From: CAZVON01 sp964628435
Lineage (GTDB): Bacteria; Patescibacteriota; Microgenomatia; Levybacterales; UBA12049
Assembly: GCA_964628435.1 (NCBI GenBank)
Contig: CAZVON010000008.1
Span: 1-38,302 of the forward strand
Direction: 5' to 3'
Length of the DNA stretch: 38,302 nt
Shown here: positions 21,983 to 30,946 of the stretch, in pieces
How the letters are laid out: every line of letters begins with the position of its first letter
Position numbering within the stretch: position 1 is the stretch's first letter
Translations under genes and position numbers: made by a program
Notes under the pieces: model-generated
Database searches by the model: none
What the model saw: the letters and a program-made list of their open reading frames with translations, nothing else
What the model was told of the DNA's origin: nothing

Positions 21983-23341
21983 TTATGTATTAATAAGTAC
22001 TGCAACTTGGTTCCAAAATTGTTTAACTCCATCAATCTGTAACTCGTACTTATGTGGATCGTTTGAATCAGGTTGTACCCTATGTATTGTCATTGTAGAA
22101 AACAACCCATGTTGTATACCCCACCATATAAAATTCGCTGCCTGGAAAGGATTGTGAGGCAACATCAATCCACCCCACGCAGTTGTTTGACTGTGCGTAT
22201 TTTTGTGTTTTTGGGTATCTAATAATTGGTTTTTTTGCGCAAAATCCCATAGTTCTGAGTGCTCGTGATTGGAAGGAATTAAATTATGTCTTTTGAGGAA
22301 ATCTACATTGTCATATTCTTGCTGCCCTATAGGCTGGGTAAAAAGTAATACCGAACCTCCCCTTCTTTTGCTATCTAAAATCGCTTTGAATGCCTGCTCG
22401 CTTGGTTTGGTAATCTCAAGCGCTATAATGTGTTGTTTATATACTTCTTCGTACTTGTCCACAACCTCTTTATCTTGCGAAGAAACTAACAAATCAACGT
22501 ATGGCCTGTTAAGCATCTGCTGAATAAATCCGCTGGTGTACAGTACATTTTTGGTAATTACATGAAAAATAAAACGATGGGATTTTTTGTAAAGCTCATC
22601 GATAAGGTCTGTGGAAAATTGAGTTCCAACCGCAGCTCCTGATATTGGAATTGCTATATGAATCTGCGATAGACTGTTAAAAGTCAATTGATGAATGCGC
22701 TCGTGAAACTGATAATCGGTTATTTTCTCCTGTAAACGTGGGCTAAGAGGATATGGTATTACGCGAATGACCAAAGGTTTAAGATGATATTTTCTTCCAT
22801 ACTGTTCTAATTGTTTTTTGGTTCGTTCACTTGGAACAAAAATAGTATCAGCCCCTTCTATATACCAGATAGGACGCGGACTGTCATCAGTCACTTGCAC
22901 TACCAAAACGATTTTGACTTTTTTTTCATTTTCTAACTTTTCTTTGAGCGCCGCTATTTGATGTGCGATACCGAAATGTGTTGAGACAATAAGTACTTTT
23001 GAAGGACGCGTTAACTGTTGATCAAGAATCGTTACGATTTGAGAATACAGGAGTCCTGCCCTCCTTTGTAAAAAAAAACGATAGAATGCAGTAAGTATTT
23101 CCTCTAATATTCCTCCTTCAAGTTGTTCTGAGATTTTTCGCACCAAAAAATTTGTACTCATTAATCTATGAATCGCGACAATCGACTTATCCTGAGCTCC
23201 TAGAATAAGAGCGTAAGCTCCATCAGGCAATCCGTGGTACAAAGCATCTGTTACTCGTAGATGTCCAAACCCTGCCGGCGCATAGGTAAATAATAAAAGT
23301 AATTCTTTACTATTGTTCGTAAGAGAAGAAAATCTGCTCAT
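21983..23341 (-). CDS. GT-B-like glycosyltransferase-related protein
   Basis: A 452-residue protein. The N-terminus LLLLFTYAPAGFGHLRVTDA resembles the glycine-rich donor-domain loop of MGDG-synthase/MurG-like GT-B enzymes (G.GH...A.A), and LLVSSQDKEVVDKYEEVYKQ with FTQPIGQQEYDN could be the C-terminal lobe. There is no classic EX7E motif, so the assignment is tentative. The frame runs 12 codons further upstream, but TTGACA-17-TACATT ends 7 nt before the ATG at 23341, which decides this start. It probably acts at the cytoplasmic face of the membrane. Confidence 0.55.
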   Translation of the reverse strand: MSRFSSLTNNSKELLLLFTYAPAGFGHLRVTDALYHGLPDGAYALILGAQDKSIVAIHRLMSTNFLVRKISEQLEGGILEEILTAFYRFFLQRRAGLLYSQIVTILDQQLTRPSKVLIVSTHFGIAHQIAALKEKLENEKKVKIVLVVQVTDDSPRPIWYIEGADTIFVPSERTKKQLEQYGRKYHLKPLVIRVIPYPLSPRLQEKITDYQFHERIHQLTFNSLSQIHIAIPISGAAVGTQFSTDLIDELYKKSHRFIFHVITKNVLYTSGFIQQMLNRPYVDLLVSSQDKEVVDKYEEVYKQHIIALEITKPSEQAFKAILDSKRRGGSVLLFTQPIGQQEYDNVDFLKRHNLIPSNHEHSELWDFAQKNQLLDTQKHKNTHSQTTAWGGLMLPHNPFQAANFIWWGIQHGLFSTMTIHRVQPDSNDPHKYELQIDGVKQFWNQVAVLINT

Positions 23342-23348
23342 AAGCTTG

Positions 23349-23377
23349 AATGTAAAGCAATTTTTATAACGTGTCAA
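23349..23377 (-). promoter_or_regulatory. Consensus promoter deciding the start of the GT-B-like gene
   Basis: TTGACA (23377-23372), 17 nt, TACATT (23354-23349) on the minus strand, 7 nt before the ATG at 23341. Confidence 0.6.
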
Positions 23378-23399
23378 TATAACATTTGCTCAGTTGATT

Positions 23400-23405
23400 T
23401 ATAAT
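23400..23405 (+). promoter_or_regulatory. -10 box of dus
   Basis: TATAAT, 8 nt before the ATG at 23414. No clear -35. Confidence 0.5.
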
Positions 23406-23413
23406 ATTACTCT

Positions 23414-24379
23414 ATGCAATCATTCTGGACTACATTAAAAAAACCAATTCTTATCCAAGCGCCGATGGAAAATGTAACAGACACCGTATTTCGGAAAATC
23501 ATTGCAAAAGCCGCAAAACCAGATGTTTTTTTTACTGAATTTACCAATACAGACGGCATGTTTTCCAAAGGCAAAGAAAAAGTTTTGCAACGCCTGCTTT
23601 ATACAGAAATTGAGCGACCAATCGTTGGGCAAATCTGGGGAAATAATCCTCAAAAATACTTTCAAGCAGCAAAACTCTTAAAAGAAAGGAGATTTGATGG
23701 CATTGATATTAACATGGGATGTCCTGATCGATCCATTGTCAAAAAAGGATGTTGTGCTGGACTTATTAATAATCCTGCTTTGGCAAGACAGTTAATTCAG
23801 GCAACTCGAGAAGGTGCTGGTGGGTTACCTGTTAGTGTTAAAACCAGAATTGGATACCAACACGTCCAGACAGAAGAGTGGATAGGATTTTTACTCGAAC
23901 AAGATTTGGATGCGTTAACTATTCATGCTCGTACTGCAACACAGATGTCCCAAGGACAAGCTTTGTGGGATGAGATTAAAAAAGCAGTATCTTTGAGAAA
24001 TCAACAAAAAGTTAAGACTCTTATTATTGGAAACGGCGATGTGATAAGCTACGAAGATGTTATGCAAAAGTATAATCAGTATGGAGTTGACGGAGTTATG
24101 GTGGGAAGAGGCATTTTCCATAATCTGTGGTTCTATAATCCATCAATTAAGCATAGTCAAATCGAATCACTTAAAAAACTGCATATGTTAATTGAACACA
24201 TTAAACTTTTTGACAAAACTTGGGGAACTTCTAAAAATTTTGAGGTTCTTAAGAAGTTTTACAAAATCTACGTGTCTTCCCTCCCTAACGCGACAGAAAT
24301 ACGCTCGCAACTTGTTCAGTTAAAAACAATTAACGAAACACTTGATTTTGTTGGAAAGTTAATAAAACAACATTCTTAA
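23414..24379 (+). CDS. dus: tRNA-dihydrouridine synthase
   Basis: A 321-residue protein of the FMN-dependent Dus family. QAPMENVTDTVFRKI (N-terminal FMN loop), GQIWGNNP, DINMGCPDRSIVKKGCCAGL with the catalytic Cys in NMGCP, SVKTRIG, LTIHARTATQMSQG and VMVGRGIFHNLWFY are all canonical. It reduces specific uridines in tRNA to dihydrouridine. Length is normal. The mRNA is likely leaderless (TATAAT 8 nt before the ATG). It ends one nucleotide before the convergent LytR_C gene. Confidence 0.95.
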   Translation: MQSFWTTLKKPILIQAPMENVTDTVFRKIIAKAAKPDVFFTEFTNTDGMFSKGKEKVLQRLLYTEIERPIVGQIWGNNPQKYFQAAKLLKERRFDGIDINMGCPDRSIVKKGCCAGLINNPALARQLIQATREGAGGLPVSVKTRIGYQHVQTEEWIGFLLEQDLDALTIHARTATQMSQGQALWDEIKKAVSLRNQQKVKTLIIGNGDVISYEDVMQKYNQYGVDGVMVGRGIFHNLWFYNPSIKHSQIESLKKLHMLIEHIKLFDKTWGTSKNFEVLKKFYKIYVSSLPNATEIRSQLVQLKTINETLDFVGKLIKQHS

Positions 24380-24380
24380 T

Positions 24381-25286
24381 TTACTCACTTTCTGTCTTTT
24401 CACTTCCAATAATTACCGCTATATCCTCATCTTCTGAATCGTCAAGATCTTGAGTTTCATCAAGTGAATATGTTTCGCCCAAGTCTTCTCGTAACATATT
24501 CACGATTTTACTGTCTACGGAATTTTTTTTCTTAATTATTGTTTTTTCTACATTTTCGTCAGCATTGCCAATAGACGAAACGCTATAGCCTTTTTCTTCT
24601 AACAACGTTTTTACTTGCGCAGCTTGTCCACCAACTCCACTCCCATTTAGTACTTTAATTGTATAATCGGATTTGCTGACTTCTGAAACAGTCGGGGTTG
24701 GATCAACTTGTGCGGGTGTAGTCGATTGCGATTGCTCTTTCGCAAATTCCTGGCCCTTTTTTACTCCTTCTTGATAAACAATAAGTCCAGTAAGCACTAA
24801 CAACGCGACAAAAAGAATAATTAATATTGACCAAAGTATAACCCGAGTGATGGATTTTTTATCTTCGTCATCGTCTTTAAAGCCGTCAAAAAAATCATCT
24901 TTTTTTGTATCTGATTTTTCTTCAGACTTGTCCTCTTTTTGAGACTTTTCACTTTCTTGCTGCTCTGAAGTACTGGTAGGATCTCCTTGTTTCTTGTCTG
25001 AACTTTCAGAATTTTTTGACTCCTCCACTGCTTCTGTTGCCTTGTTATTTTGCTTACTATTCTGATCTACTTTTATTTTTACATCTTCTGAGACTGAAAT
25101 CTCCATATTTTTAGATGTGTCCGCTGTAAACAGCGCGGATGCTATTTCCTGCCGCTGATCAGCCACTGCTTCTTGAATGGCTTCTTTGACTTTCTCCTCT
25201 TTTGCTGTGGGTTTCTCTGTCTGCTTTTTAGAAGCAGGCTCTTTTTTAGGAAGATCTTTTCGGCGAGTTGATTTTTTGGCAGTCAT
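24381..25286 (-). CDS. Single-pass membrane protein with LytR C-terminal domain
   Basis: A 301-residue protein. A long Lys/Glu/Ser-rich, probably disordered cytosolic N-terminus (~1-145) is followed by one membrane helix (VILWSILIILFVALLVLTGL, ~150-170) and an outside LytR_C domain (DYTIKVLNGSGVGGQAAQVK to the end, ~210-301). The catalytic LCP domain that usually precedes LytR_C is absent. The start MTAKKSTRRKDL is chosen over an ATG 15 codons upstream because TATAAGGAATCC lies just before it, either a -10 or an AAGGA ribosome site. Confidence 0.7.
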   Translation of the reverse strand: MTAKKSTRRKDLPKKEPASKKQTEKPTAKEEKVKEAIQEAVADQRQEIASALFTADTSKNMEISVSEDVKIKVDQNSKQNNKATEAVEESKNSESSDKKQGDPTSTSEQQESEKSQKEDKSEEKSDTKKDDFFDGFKDDDEDKKSITRVILWSILIILFVALLVLTGLIVYQEGVKKGQEFAKEQSQSTTPAQVDPTPTVSEVSKSDYTIKVLNGSGVGGQAAQVKTLLEEKGYSVSSIGNADENVEKTIIKKKNSVDSKIVNMLREDLGETYSLDETQDLDDSEDEDIAVIIGSEKTESE

Positions 25287-25356
25287 GGATTCCTTATAAC
25301 TAGCATAATGCAATTTATTCCCAAAAGTCAATTCTTAAGTTTCAGATCTTATAGTT

Positions 25357-25385
25357 TTGACTACACTCAACAATTTAGCTATAAT
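25357..25385 (+). promoter_or_regulatory. Promoter of the 25394 gene (TTGACT-17-TATAAT)
   Basis: TTGACT at 25357-25362, 17 nt, perfect TATAAT at 25380-25385, 8 nt to the ATG. Confidence 0.62.
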
Positions 25386-25393
25386 ATCAAGCT

Positions 25394-26785
25394 ATGACAG
25401 AGCGATTTGGGTATATTGGCAGAGCTGCAGATGCTCTGAGAAGAAGCCCGGACCCAAAAGATGCTGAGTACGCAAGAGCATTAGAAAGTCTTATAGCTAT
25501 TCGTGGAGGAGATATTTTTGTTGCCAGAAGAACTCCACGCGAGGCTTTGGATCTTCTGAATGCTTCGGAAACAACTCATCAGGCATTAGAGGACGCAGCT
25601 GTCTGTTTTAATATTTCGCCAAAAACCGCAGTTGCGCTCGCGCTTACCGGCCATGTTACTTCCAAAAGAGACATTCAAGAATGGTTTACTACTACATTTA
25701 ACGGTACGTCTGTTGGGGAGTTCAAAGCTCAACAGGGTGTTGCCTACTGCGCAACCCTTGCGCAATTTGGCATGGCGGAAAAAGTTGGGAGCGGATACAA
25801 AGCAACTCCAAAAGGAATTGAGATGCAACCTGTGGCAGCTCGAATTCTGCAGTTTGAAAACGATGAGACATATAGCCTGTACCCAGAGCTTGGGCAAACG
25901 CAAACATCAGCACAACAACGTGCGCCAATAAACAGAATTAAAATGCTTCTATACCTTGCGCACGACACGAAAAGAGATGATTTTGAGCAAGCTCTACACA
26001 TGAAGAATTCCGTTATTTTAGAAACACTATTTTCACTGCAAAAAACAGGAATACTTACCTATGATCCATTTATACTTCACTACATTGGACAATCCGTACA
26101 ATATGAGTTTGTGAAAGGATGGGACACAAAACCCACCCCATCAATAAGAGACAGTAGGCGGTTGACTGATTTGGTTGTGGAAGCATGTAAAAAACTCCAC
26201 GAGCAAAATAAACCGTTATTGCCAGTATTTGTTGATCAACTCCTTACAAGCGATATACCCTCTCCGAAAAGCGAACCACGAAAAAGAGAGGTGAGCAGAA
26301 TGATGAGCGGATTGGCAAAAGCAGGCATTCTATCTCGAATATCTACCATCAAAACCAAAGCAATGGTCCAATCCGCAACACTTACAGATAGAGGCAAGAA
26401 ATTAGTTTATAATCTGCTGATTCCTCTTGTAGACGCAGTTAATAATGGAGAAACATTGCAACAATGGAAAGAAGACGTGCTTCCGTCTGTTAGAAGAAAT
26501 CTCGTGCCAATTGCTCGACATACCGCAGAATTATATTATCCCCATTCAAATCAGTTCAAAGAAACAAGGCGGTCAGAGTTGATGGATGATATTATCGAAT
26601 ATGTCCAAAGACTTCAAGATGTATTTACAAACGAGTTCGGTGAACCAGAAATGAGAGCAGAAGACATTGCACTTCTTACAGAAACAAATTGTCATACAAC
26701 TTATACCTTACTGGAAGAACTCGTGCGTCAAGGACGAATCACGAAGCGTAAAAGTCACTCAATATTTACCTATTCCCTCGCTTAA
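25394..26785 (+). CDS. Helical protein with probable winged-helix repeats
   Basis: A 463-residue soluble protein of unknown family. Several segments look like winged-helix units: GVAYCATLAQFGMAEKVGSG then YKATPKGIEM (~115-145), RMMSGLAKAGILSRI then ATLTDRGKKLVYNLL (~300-345), and ETNCHTTYTLLEELVRQGRI with ITKRKSHSIFTYS at the C-terminus (~430-460). Three such units suggest nucleic-acid binding. It has the best leaderless promoter of the region. It is divergent from the LytR_C gene and 36 nt upstream of the ABC exporter, which has its own -10. Confidence 0.5.
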   Translation: MTERFGYIGRAADALRRSPDPKDAEYARALESLIAIRGGDIFVARRTPREALDLLNASETTHQALEDAAVCFNISPKTAVALALTGHVTSKRDIQEWFTTTFNGTSVGEFKAQQGVAYCATLAQFGMAEKVGSGYKATPKGIEMQPVAARILQFENDETYSLYPELGQTQTSAQQRAPINRIKMLLYLAHDTKRDDFEQALHMKNSVILETLFSLQKTGILTYDPFILHYIGQSVQYEFVKGWDTKPTPSIRDSRRLTDLVVEACKKLHEQNKPLLPVFVDQLLTSDIPSPKSEPRKREVSRMMSGLAKAGILSRISTIKTKAMVQSATLTDRGKKLVYNLLIPLVDAVNNGETLQQWKEDVLPSVRRNLVPIARHTAELYYPHSNQFKETRRSELMDDIIEYVQRLQDVFTNEFGEPEMRAEDIALLTETNCHTTYTLLEELVRQGRITKRKSHSIFTYSLA

Positions 26786-26809
26786 TAAATTATCTTAACC
26801 CAATTAGGA

Positions 26810-26815
26810 TATAAT
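26810..26815 (+). promoter_or_regulatory. -10 box of the ABC exporter gene
   Basis: Perfect TATAAT, 6 nt before the ATG at 26822. The -35 is poor. Confidence 0.45.
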
Positions 26816-26821
26816 AACACT

Positions 26822-28591
26822 ATGAAAAATATTATTAAAATTATCCAAATTTCAAAACCACTCCATCATTTAGTGTGGATCTTGGCTGTACTGATTTTAC
26901 TTACCTCAAGCCTTAATTTAGCTGCGCCAATCTTGTCCAAGTTTATTGTTGACCAGATTGTTTTAAAACTGCAAGGAAAAGGTGGCGATGTCGAGACACT
27001 TATCGTGCTTATTGTCGCAGCTTTTGCAGTGAGTCTTATTGCTCTTGTTATTACCGCGATTACCGAGCGCATCGGCGACCATTTTGCTGGACGACTCCGC
27101 AAGTTCTTAACTGAAAAGTTTTACGATAAAACGCTGCGGTTGCCACAAAGCTATTTTGATTCAGAGGTTTCAGGAAAAATCATGAGTCAATTAAGTCGCG
27201 GCATTACTTCTATTCATGGCTTTATGAATACTGCCAGCAATTTTATTCTGCCTACCTTTTTGCAAAGTATTTTTACCATTATTGTGCTTTCGTATTATAA
27301 CCTTTCCATCGGTCTTCTTACTTTTATTCTCTTCCCGATTTATTTAACCATTAGCTATTATTCAACGGTAAAATGGGGACAAGAAGAAGTTAAAAAAAAT
27401 CAGATCGAGGACGTAACGCGGGGAAGAATTCAGGAAGTTATTGCTAATATCCGGTTAGTCAAAAGTTTTATCCGAGAAAAAAACGAATTCGATACAGTCT
27501 CAAAGAATCTTAGTGAAATCAACAAAATTTATGCCAAGCAAAGCAAAATGTTTCATATCTATGACTTTTTTAGAGGATTATCACTTATTCTTATTCTTTT
27601 TGGAATTCATATTTTGGTTTTCTATAACACGTTCCAAGCAACACTTACCATTGGGGAAATGGTACTTATACTTCAGCTTGTCAATCAGGCCAGGCTTCCC
27701 CTTTTTGCTATGTCGTTTATTTTAACTCAGATCCAAATGGCAGAAAGCGGCTCAAAAGAATACTTTGAGGTATTAAGCCTTCCCTCAAAAGAGGATTACA
27801 CCAAAAAGGTTGCCCTCAAACGAATCACACATCCATCGATTGAATTTAAACAGGTTAGTTTTCAGTACGAAAAATCAGACAGAGTATTAAAAGACGTTTC
27901 GTTTACCATTGGATCAAACGAGGCAGTAGCCCTTGTTGGACATAGCGGTGCTGGGAAGTCAACGATTGTGAATCTGATTCTTAAATACTATACACCAACG
28001 TCTGGTGACATTTTTCTAAAAAACACCAACTATAAAGATTTACAGCCCCAATTCATCCGTAATAACATTTCTTTGGTATTTCAGGAAAGCGAGCTCTTTT
28101 CCTCCACAATTAGAGAAAACGTGGCATATGGTAAAGACGGCGCATCGGAAAAAGAGATTCTTGAAGCGCTCAAAAAAGCACATGCTTACGAATTTGTTCA
28201 AAGATTGCCTCAGGGACTTGACAGCGAGATTGGAGAACGAGGAGTAAGACTCTCTGGAGGCCAGAAACAACGAATCCAAATTGCCCGCGCGATTTTAAAG
28301 AATGCGCCAATTTTAATTCTCGACGAAGCCACATCGTCTTTGGATGCAAAAAGCGAAAAAGAAGTTCAAGACGCGCTAGAAAATTTAATGAAAGACAAAC
28401 TTGTTATTATTATAGCCCACAGGTTCTCAACGATCCAAAACGTCGATAAAATATTAGTCATTGACAATGGAGAAATTATTGATAGCGGCAATCCCCAAGA
28501 CCTTTCTACCCGTTCGGGTATTTATAAAGACCTGTTAACGTATCAAATTGAAGGAAACAAAAAGCTCCTCGAGTCGTTTGAAATTTATTAA
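26822..28591 (+). CDS. ABC exporter, fused membrane and ATPase domains (MsbA-like)
   Basis: A 589-residue half-transporter of normal length. An N-terminal six-helix exporter domain (~20-310) is followed by an ATPase domain with Walker A GHSGAGKST (~373-381), Q-loop VFQESELFSS, signature LSGGQKQR (~477), Walker B ILILDEATSSLD (~495) and the switch His in IIAHRFST. It would work as a homodimer exporting a lipid, peptide or drug; the substrate is unknown. The stop overlaps the convergent DoxX-like gene by 4 nt. Confidence 0.93.
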   Translation: MKNIIKIIQISKPLHHLVWILAVLILLTSSLNLAAPILSKFIVDQIVLKLQGKGGDVETLIVLIVAAFAVSLIALVITAITERIGDHFAGRLRKFLTEKFYDKTLRLPQSYFDSEVSGKIMSQLSRGITSIHGFMNTASNFILPTFLQSIFTIIVLSYYNLSIGLLTFILFPIYLTISYYSTVKWGQEEVKKNQIEDVTRGRIQEVIANIRLVKSFIREKNEFDTVSKNLSEINKIYAKQSKMFHIYDFFRGLSLILILFGIHILVFYNTFQATLTIGEMVLILQLVNQARLPLFAMSFILTQIQMAESGSKEYFEVLSLPSKEDYTKKVALKRITHPSIEFKQVSFQYEKSDRVLKDVSFTIGSNEAVALVGHSGAGKSTIVNLILKYYTPTSGDIFLKNTNYKDLQPQFIRNNISLVFQESELFSSTIRENVAYGKDGASEKEILEALKKAHAYEFVQRLPQGLDSEIGERGVRLSGGQKQRIQIARAILKNAPILILDEATSSLDAKSEKEVQDALENLMKDKLVIIIAHRFSTIQNVDKILVIDNGEIIDSGNPQDLSTRSGIYKDLLTYQIEGNKKLLESFEIY

Positions 28592-29055
28592 TTTTTTGTG
28601 TACAGATAATTAAAAAGGATACCCACTCCGACAAGTTCAACTCCCATCATAAACAGGTTAAGGGTATCAGATGATGGACTCATCCACCCTGAGGCCAGCC
28701 AAAAATTAAGATTGAGTAAAAATCCCCCACTTAGCCCAAGCGCCAACAGGAAAACCGCGAGTCGAGAACTTTTTTCTCTAAACCAGAAAAGATATGCTGA
28801 ATTTGTCAATATCAACATCGCTGTTATAAACTCCCCCCACATAATCAAAAAACTAAATACCCAAGCATTTGGGGAAACTACGTGCTGTAAAAATCGAGTA
28901 TACCACTCATAAGGATTTTTGCTCACGAACTTGCTAATAATTGATGGAAAATTTTGTACAAACGTTCCTTCTGTAATTTTTTCTACACTACTTCGTGCCC
29001 ATATGAAACCAAGTAAAAAGTATATAAGGAAGAATCCTTGATAAGATAGATGCAT
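28588..29055 (-). CDS. DoxX-like four-helix membrane protein
   Basis: A 155-residue protein with about four membrane helices and the family pattern: an N-terminal helix followed by ARSSVEKITEG, then a loop with a conserved-looking Trp/Tyr segment and helices ~68-88, 95-118 and 132-150. DoxX/DoxD-like proteins are associated with thiosulfate or redox metabolism in some species, but most have no known function. TATAAA (29069-29064) lies 8 nt before the ATG. Confidence 0.65.
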   Translation of the reverse strand: MHLSYQGFFLIYFLLGFIWARSSVEKITEGTFVQNFPSIISKFVSKNPYEWYTRFLQHVVSPNAWVFSFLIMWGEFITAMLILTNSAYLFWFREKSSRLAVFLLALGLSGGFLLNLNFWLASGWMSPSSDTLNLFMMGVELVGVGILFNYLYTKN

Positions 29056-29063
29056 ACGTATTT

Positions 29064-29069
29064 TTTATA
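29064..29069 (-). promoter_or_regulatory. -10-like box of the DoxX-like gene
   Basis: TATAAA on the minus strand, 8 nt before the ATG at 29055. An overlapping TATAGT 13 nt away is an alternative. Confidence 0.35.
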
Positions 29070-29116
29070 CTATAGCAAAGTACGTATCATTAAAAAGTGA
29101 TGAAAATCACATTTTT

Positions 29117-29125
29117 TGTTACAAT
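29117..29125 (+). promoter_or_regulatory. Extended -10 of the sugar dehydrogenase gene
   Basis: TGT then TACAAT (29120-29125), 8 nt before the ATG at 29134. It argues against an in-frame TTG start at 29116, which lies upstream of the -10. Confidence 0.5.
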
Positions 29126-29133
29126 TAATATCT

Positions 29134-30276
29134 ATGAAGAACTTGTACTGGCTCGGATTGTTGGTGAGTATCTTTGTTATCGCAGCACTTTTTTATACTC
29201 AAACTCTTCAAAAATCCTCAATGCCCTTTTTACCCTCCATTACCCAAGCGCCATCTCAACAAGGACCAACTGAAACCCTCACGCCGATTCCTTTAATATC
29301 TATTGTGGCAAAAAATTTAGAAGTTCCCTGGGCGATTGCGTTTTTGCCAAATAATACTCTTTTGGTAACAGAACGAGAAGGACGGCTCAGAATAATCGAT
29401 CCCAAAGGGACTTTAGATCCAACTCCAATTCAAATTTCGGACGTTGTACAAATTGGCGAAGGAGGACTCCACGGAATCGCTGTGCATCCCAATTACTTAT
29501 CAAACCATTATATTTATTTGTACCATACCTATGGAAAAGAAGGAAACAAAATCCTCAATAGAGTGGTGCGGTATACATTAGAGGGTACAACCTTAACCGA
29601 TAAAAAAGTGATTATCGATAATATCCCTGGAGCAACGTTTCATAATGGTGGACGCATAAAATTTGGTCCTGATAACTTCTTGTATGTTACCACAGGCGAT
29701 GCGCAAGATCCTTCTCTTGCACAAGACACATCATCTCTGGCGGGTAAAATTCTAAGAGTTACTGATGATGGGCATGTTCCTTCCACTAACCCTTTTGGCA
29801 ATATGGTATATTCATATGGGCATCGAAACCCTCAGGGCCTTGCCTGGGATATGATCAACCAACTGTGGTCAACCGAACATGGATCAACTGCTCATGATGA
29901 AGTAAATAAGATAGAAGCTGGTAAAAACTATGGCTGGCCCACGGTGCGTGGACAACAAACTCAACAAGGGCTTCAAACCCCATATATTGAAAGCGGAGAA
30001 ACAACATGGGCACCGGCAGGACTAGCGTACTATAATGGATCTTTGTTATTTGCTGGACTAAGGGGCCAAACTCTCTACGAAGTCAACATAAACGGCACTC
30101 CGTCTATGCGTGAGTATTTCAAAAATGAATTTGGTCGAATCAGAGAGGTTGTGCTTGGACCAGACAATTTTTTGTATGTAACCATCAGTAATCGCGATGG
30201 CAGAGGAAATCCTGATTCGGATGACGACAAGATACTTCGAATTAACGTATCGGATTTACTCTCACCGACACCATGA
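29134..30276 (+). CDS. Secreted PQQ-dependent sugar dehydrogenase-like beta-propeller (GSDH family)
   Basis: A 380-residue protein with an N-terminal signal anchor (LYWLGLLVSIFVIAALFYT). The propeller begins VAKNLEVPWAIAFLPNNTLL. It contains EGGLHGIAVHPNY, FHNGGRIKFGPDNFLYVTTG, AGKILRVTDDG, YSYGHRNPQGLAWD and STEHGSTAHDEVNKIEAGKN, all typical of glucose/sorbosone dehydrogenases, including the His and Arg residues around the PQQ site. It would oxidise sugars outside the membrane if PQQ is available; no PQQ synthesis genes are present here. Its stop overlaps the next gene by 4 nt (ATGA). Confidence 0.85.
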   Translation: MKNLYWLGLLVSIFVIAALFYTQTLQKSSMPFLPSITQAPSQQGPTETLTPIPLISIVAKNLEVPWAIAFLPNNTLLVTEREGRLRIIDPKGTLDPTPIQISDVVQIGEGGLHGIAVHPNYLSNHYIYLYHTYGKEGNKILNRVVRYTLEGTTLTDKKVIIDNIPGATFHNGGRIKFGPDNFLYVTTGDAQDPSLAQDTSSLAGKILRVTDDGHVPSTNPFGNMVYSYGHRNPQGLAWDMINQLWSTEHGSTAHDEVNKIEAGKNYGWPTVRGQQTQQGLQTPYIESGETTWAPAGLAYYNGSLLFAGLRGQTLYEVNINGTPSMREYFKNEFGRIREVVLGPDNFLYVTISNRDGRGNPDSDDDKILRINVSDLLSPTP

Positions 30277-30815
30277 TAAAAACGTTCAATAAGCTTTCTG
30301 TTATTTTTGGAGTTATTTTGTGCATTATTGGTCTATCTGGCATTATTGTTTCTCGCTTCTTTTCTTCACAGTCTTCACCCGCTAATATAATACTTCCTTC
30401 ACCTACTCTCTTCCCAAGCCCATCAGTCTTTAATGAACAAACAGCCCGGTTTGCTATTTTTACTAATGGGGTTCGTCGTTTGTTTTTTGCGACTATGTAC
30501 CATAATAAGTCTAAACTCGCGTATATTGAGGCGTCAGATCCATCACGTGTGCATATTCGGCAAAAAGGAATCACGTGGAATGATTTTTTCCAAACACTAC
30601 CCATGAAATTAACTCAAGATTGTCTGACAACAGGAACAAAAGAAACATTTTGTACCAACGCTAACGAATCGCTCAAATTTTATTTGAATGGAACACGAGA
30701 CGACACTGCTCTAGAAAAAGAAATTAACCATGGGGATACACTGCTTATTTCTTTTGGTTCTGAGACTGAATCCCAAATTCAAAACCAGTTGAAAGAATTT
30801 CCTGCTTTAAAATAG
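30273..30815 (+). CDS. Membrane-anchored hypothetical protein
   Basis: A 180-residue protein. One N-terminal membrane helix (VIFGVILCIIGLSGIIVSRF, ~9-28) and a Ser/Pro-rich stretch precede an outside domain of about 125 residues with two cysteines (TQDCLTTGTKETFCTN) likely to be disulfide-bonded. I recognise no family. Its ATG overlaps the dehydrogenase stop (ATGA), so the two are translationally coupled and may work together. It ends with TAG. The 30816-30930 spacer shows no clear promoter or terminator. Confidence 0.6.
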   Translation: MIKTFNKLSVIFGVILCIIGLSGIIVSRFFSSQSSPANIILPSPTLFPSPSVFNEQTARFAIFTNGVRRLFFATMYHNKSKLAYIEASDPSRVHIRQKGITWNDFFQTLPMKLTQDCLTTGTKETFCTNANESLKFYLNGTRDDTALEKEINHGDTLLISFGSETESQIQNQLKEFPALK

Positions 30816-30946
30816 TCATTATTATAACTACCTCACTTTTTTACTATTTTTCCATTCTTTCTCATTTATTACCTATTTCTGTGGCTCCTCTTATTCAAGA
30901 GCTTTAGGATACGTAGCATAAACACGTGTCAAAGGAGGTGAAAACA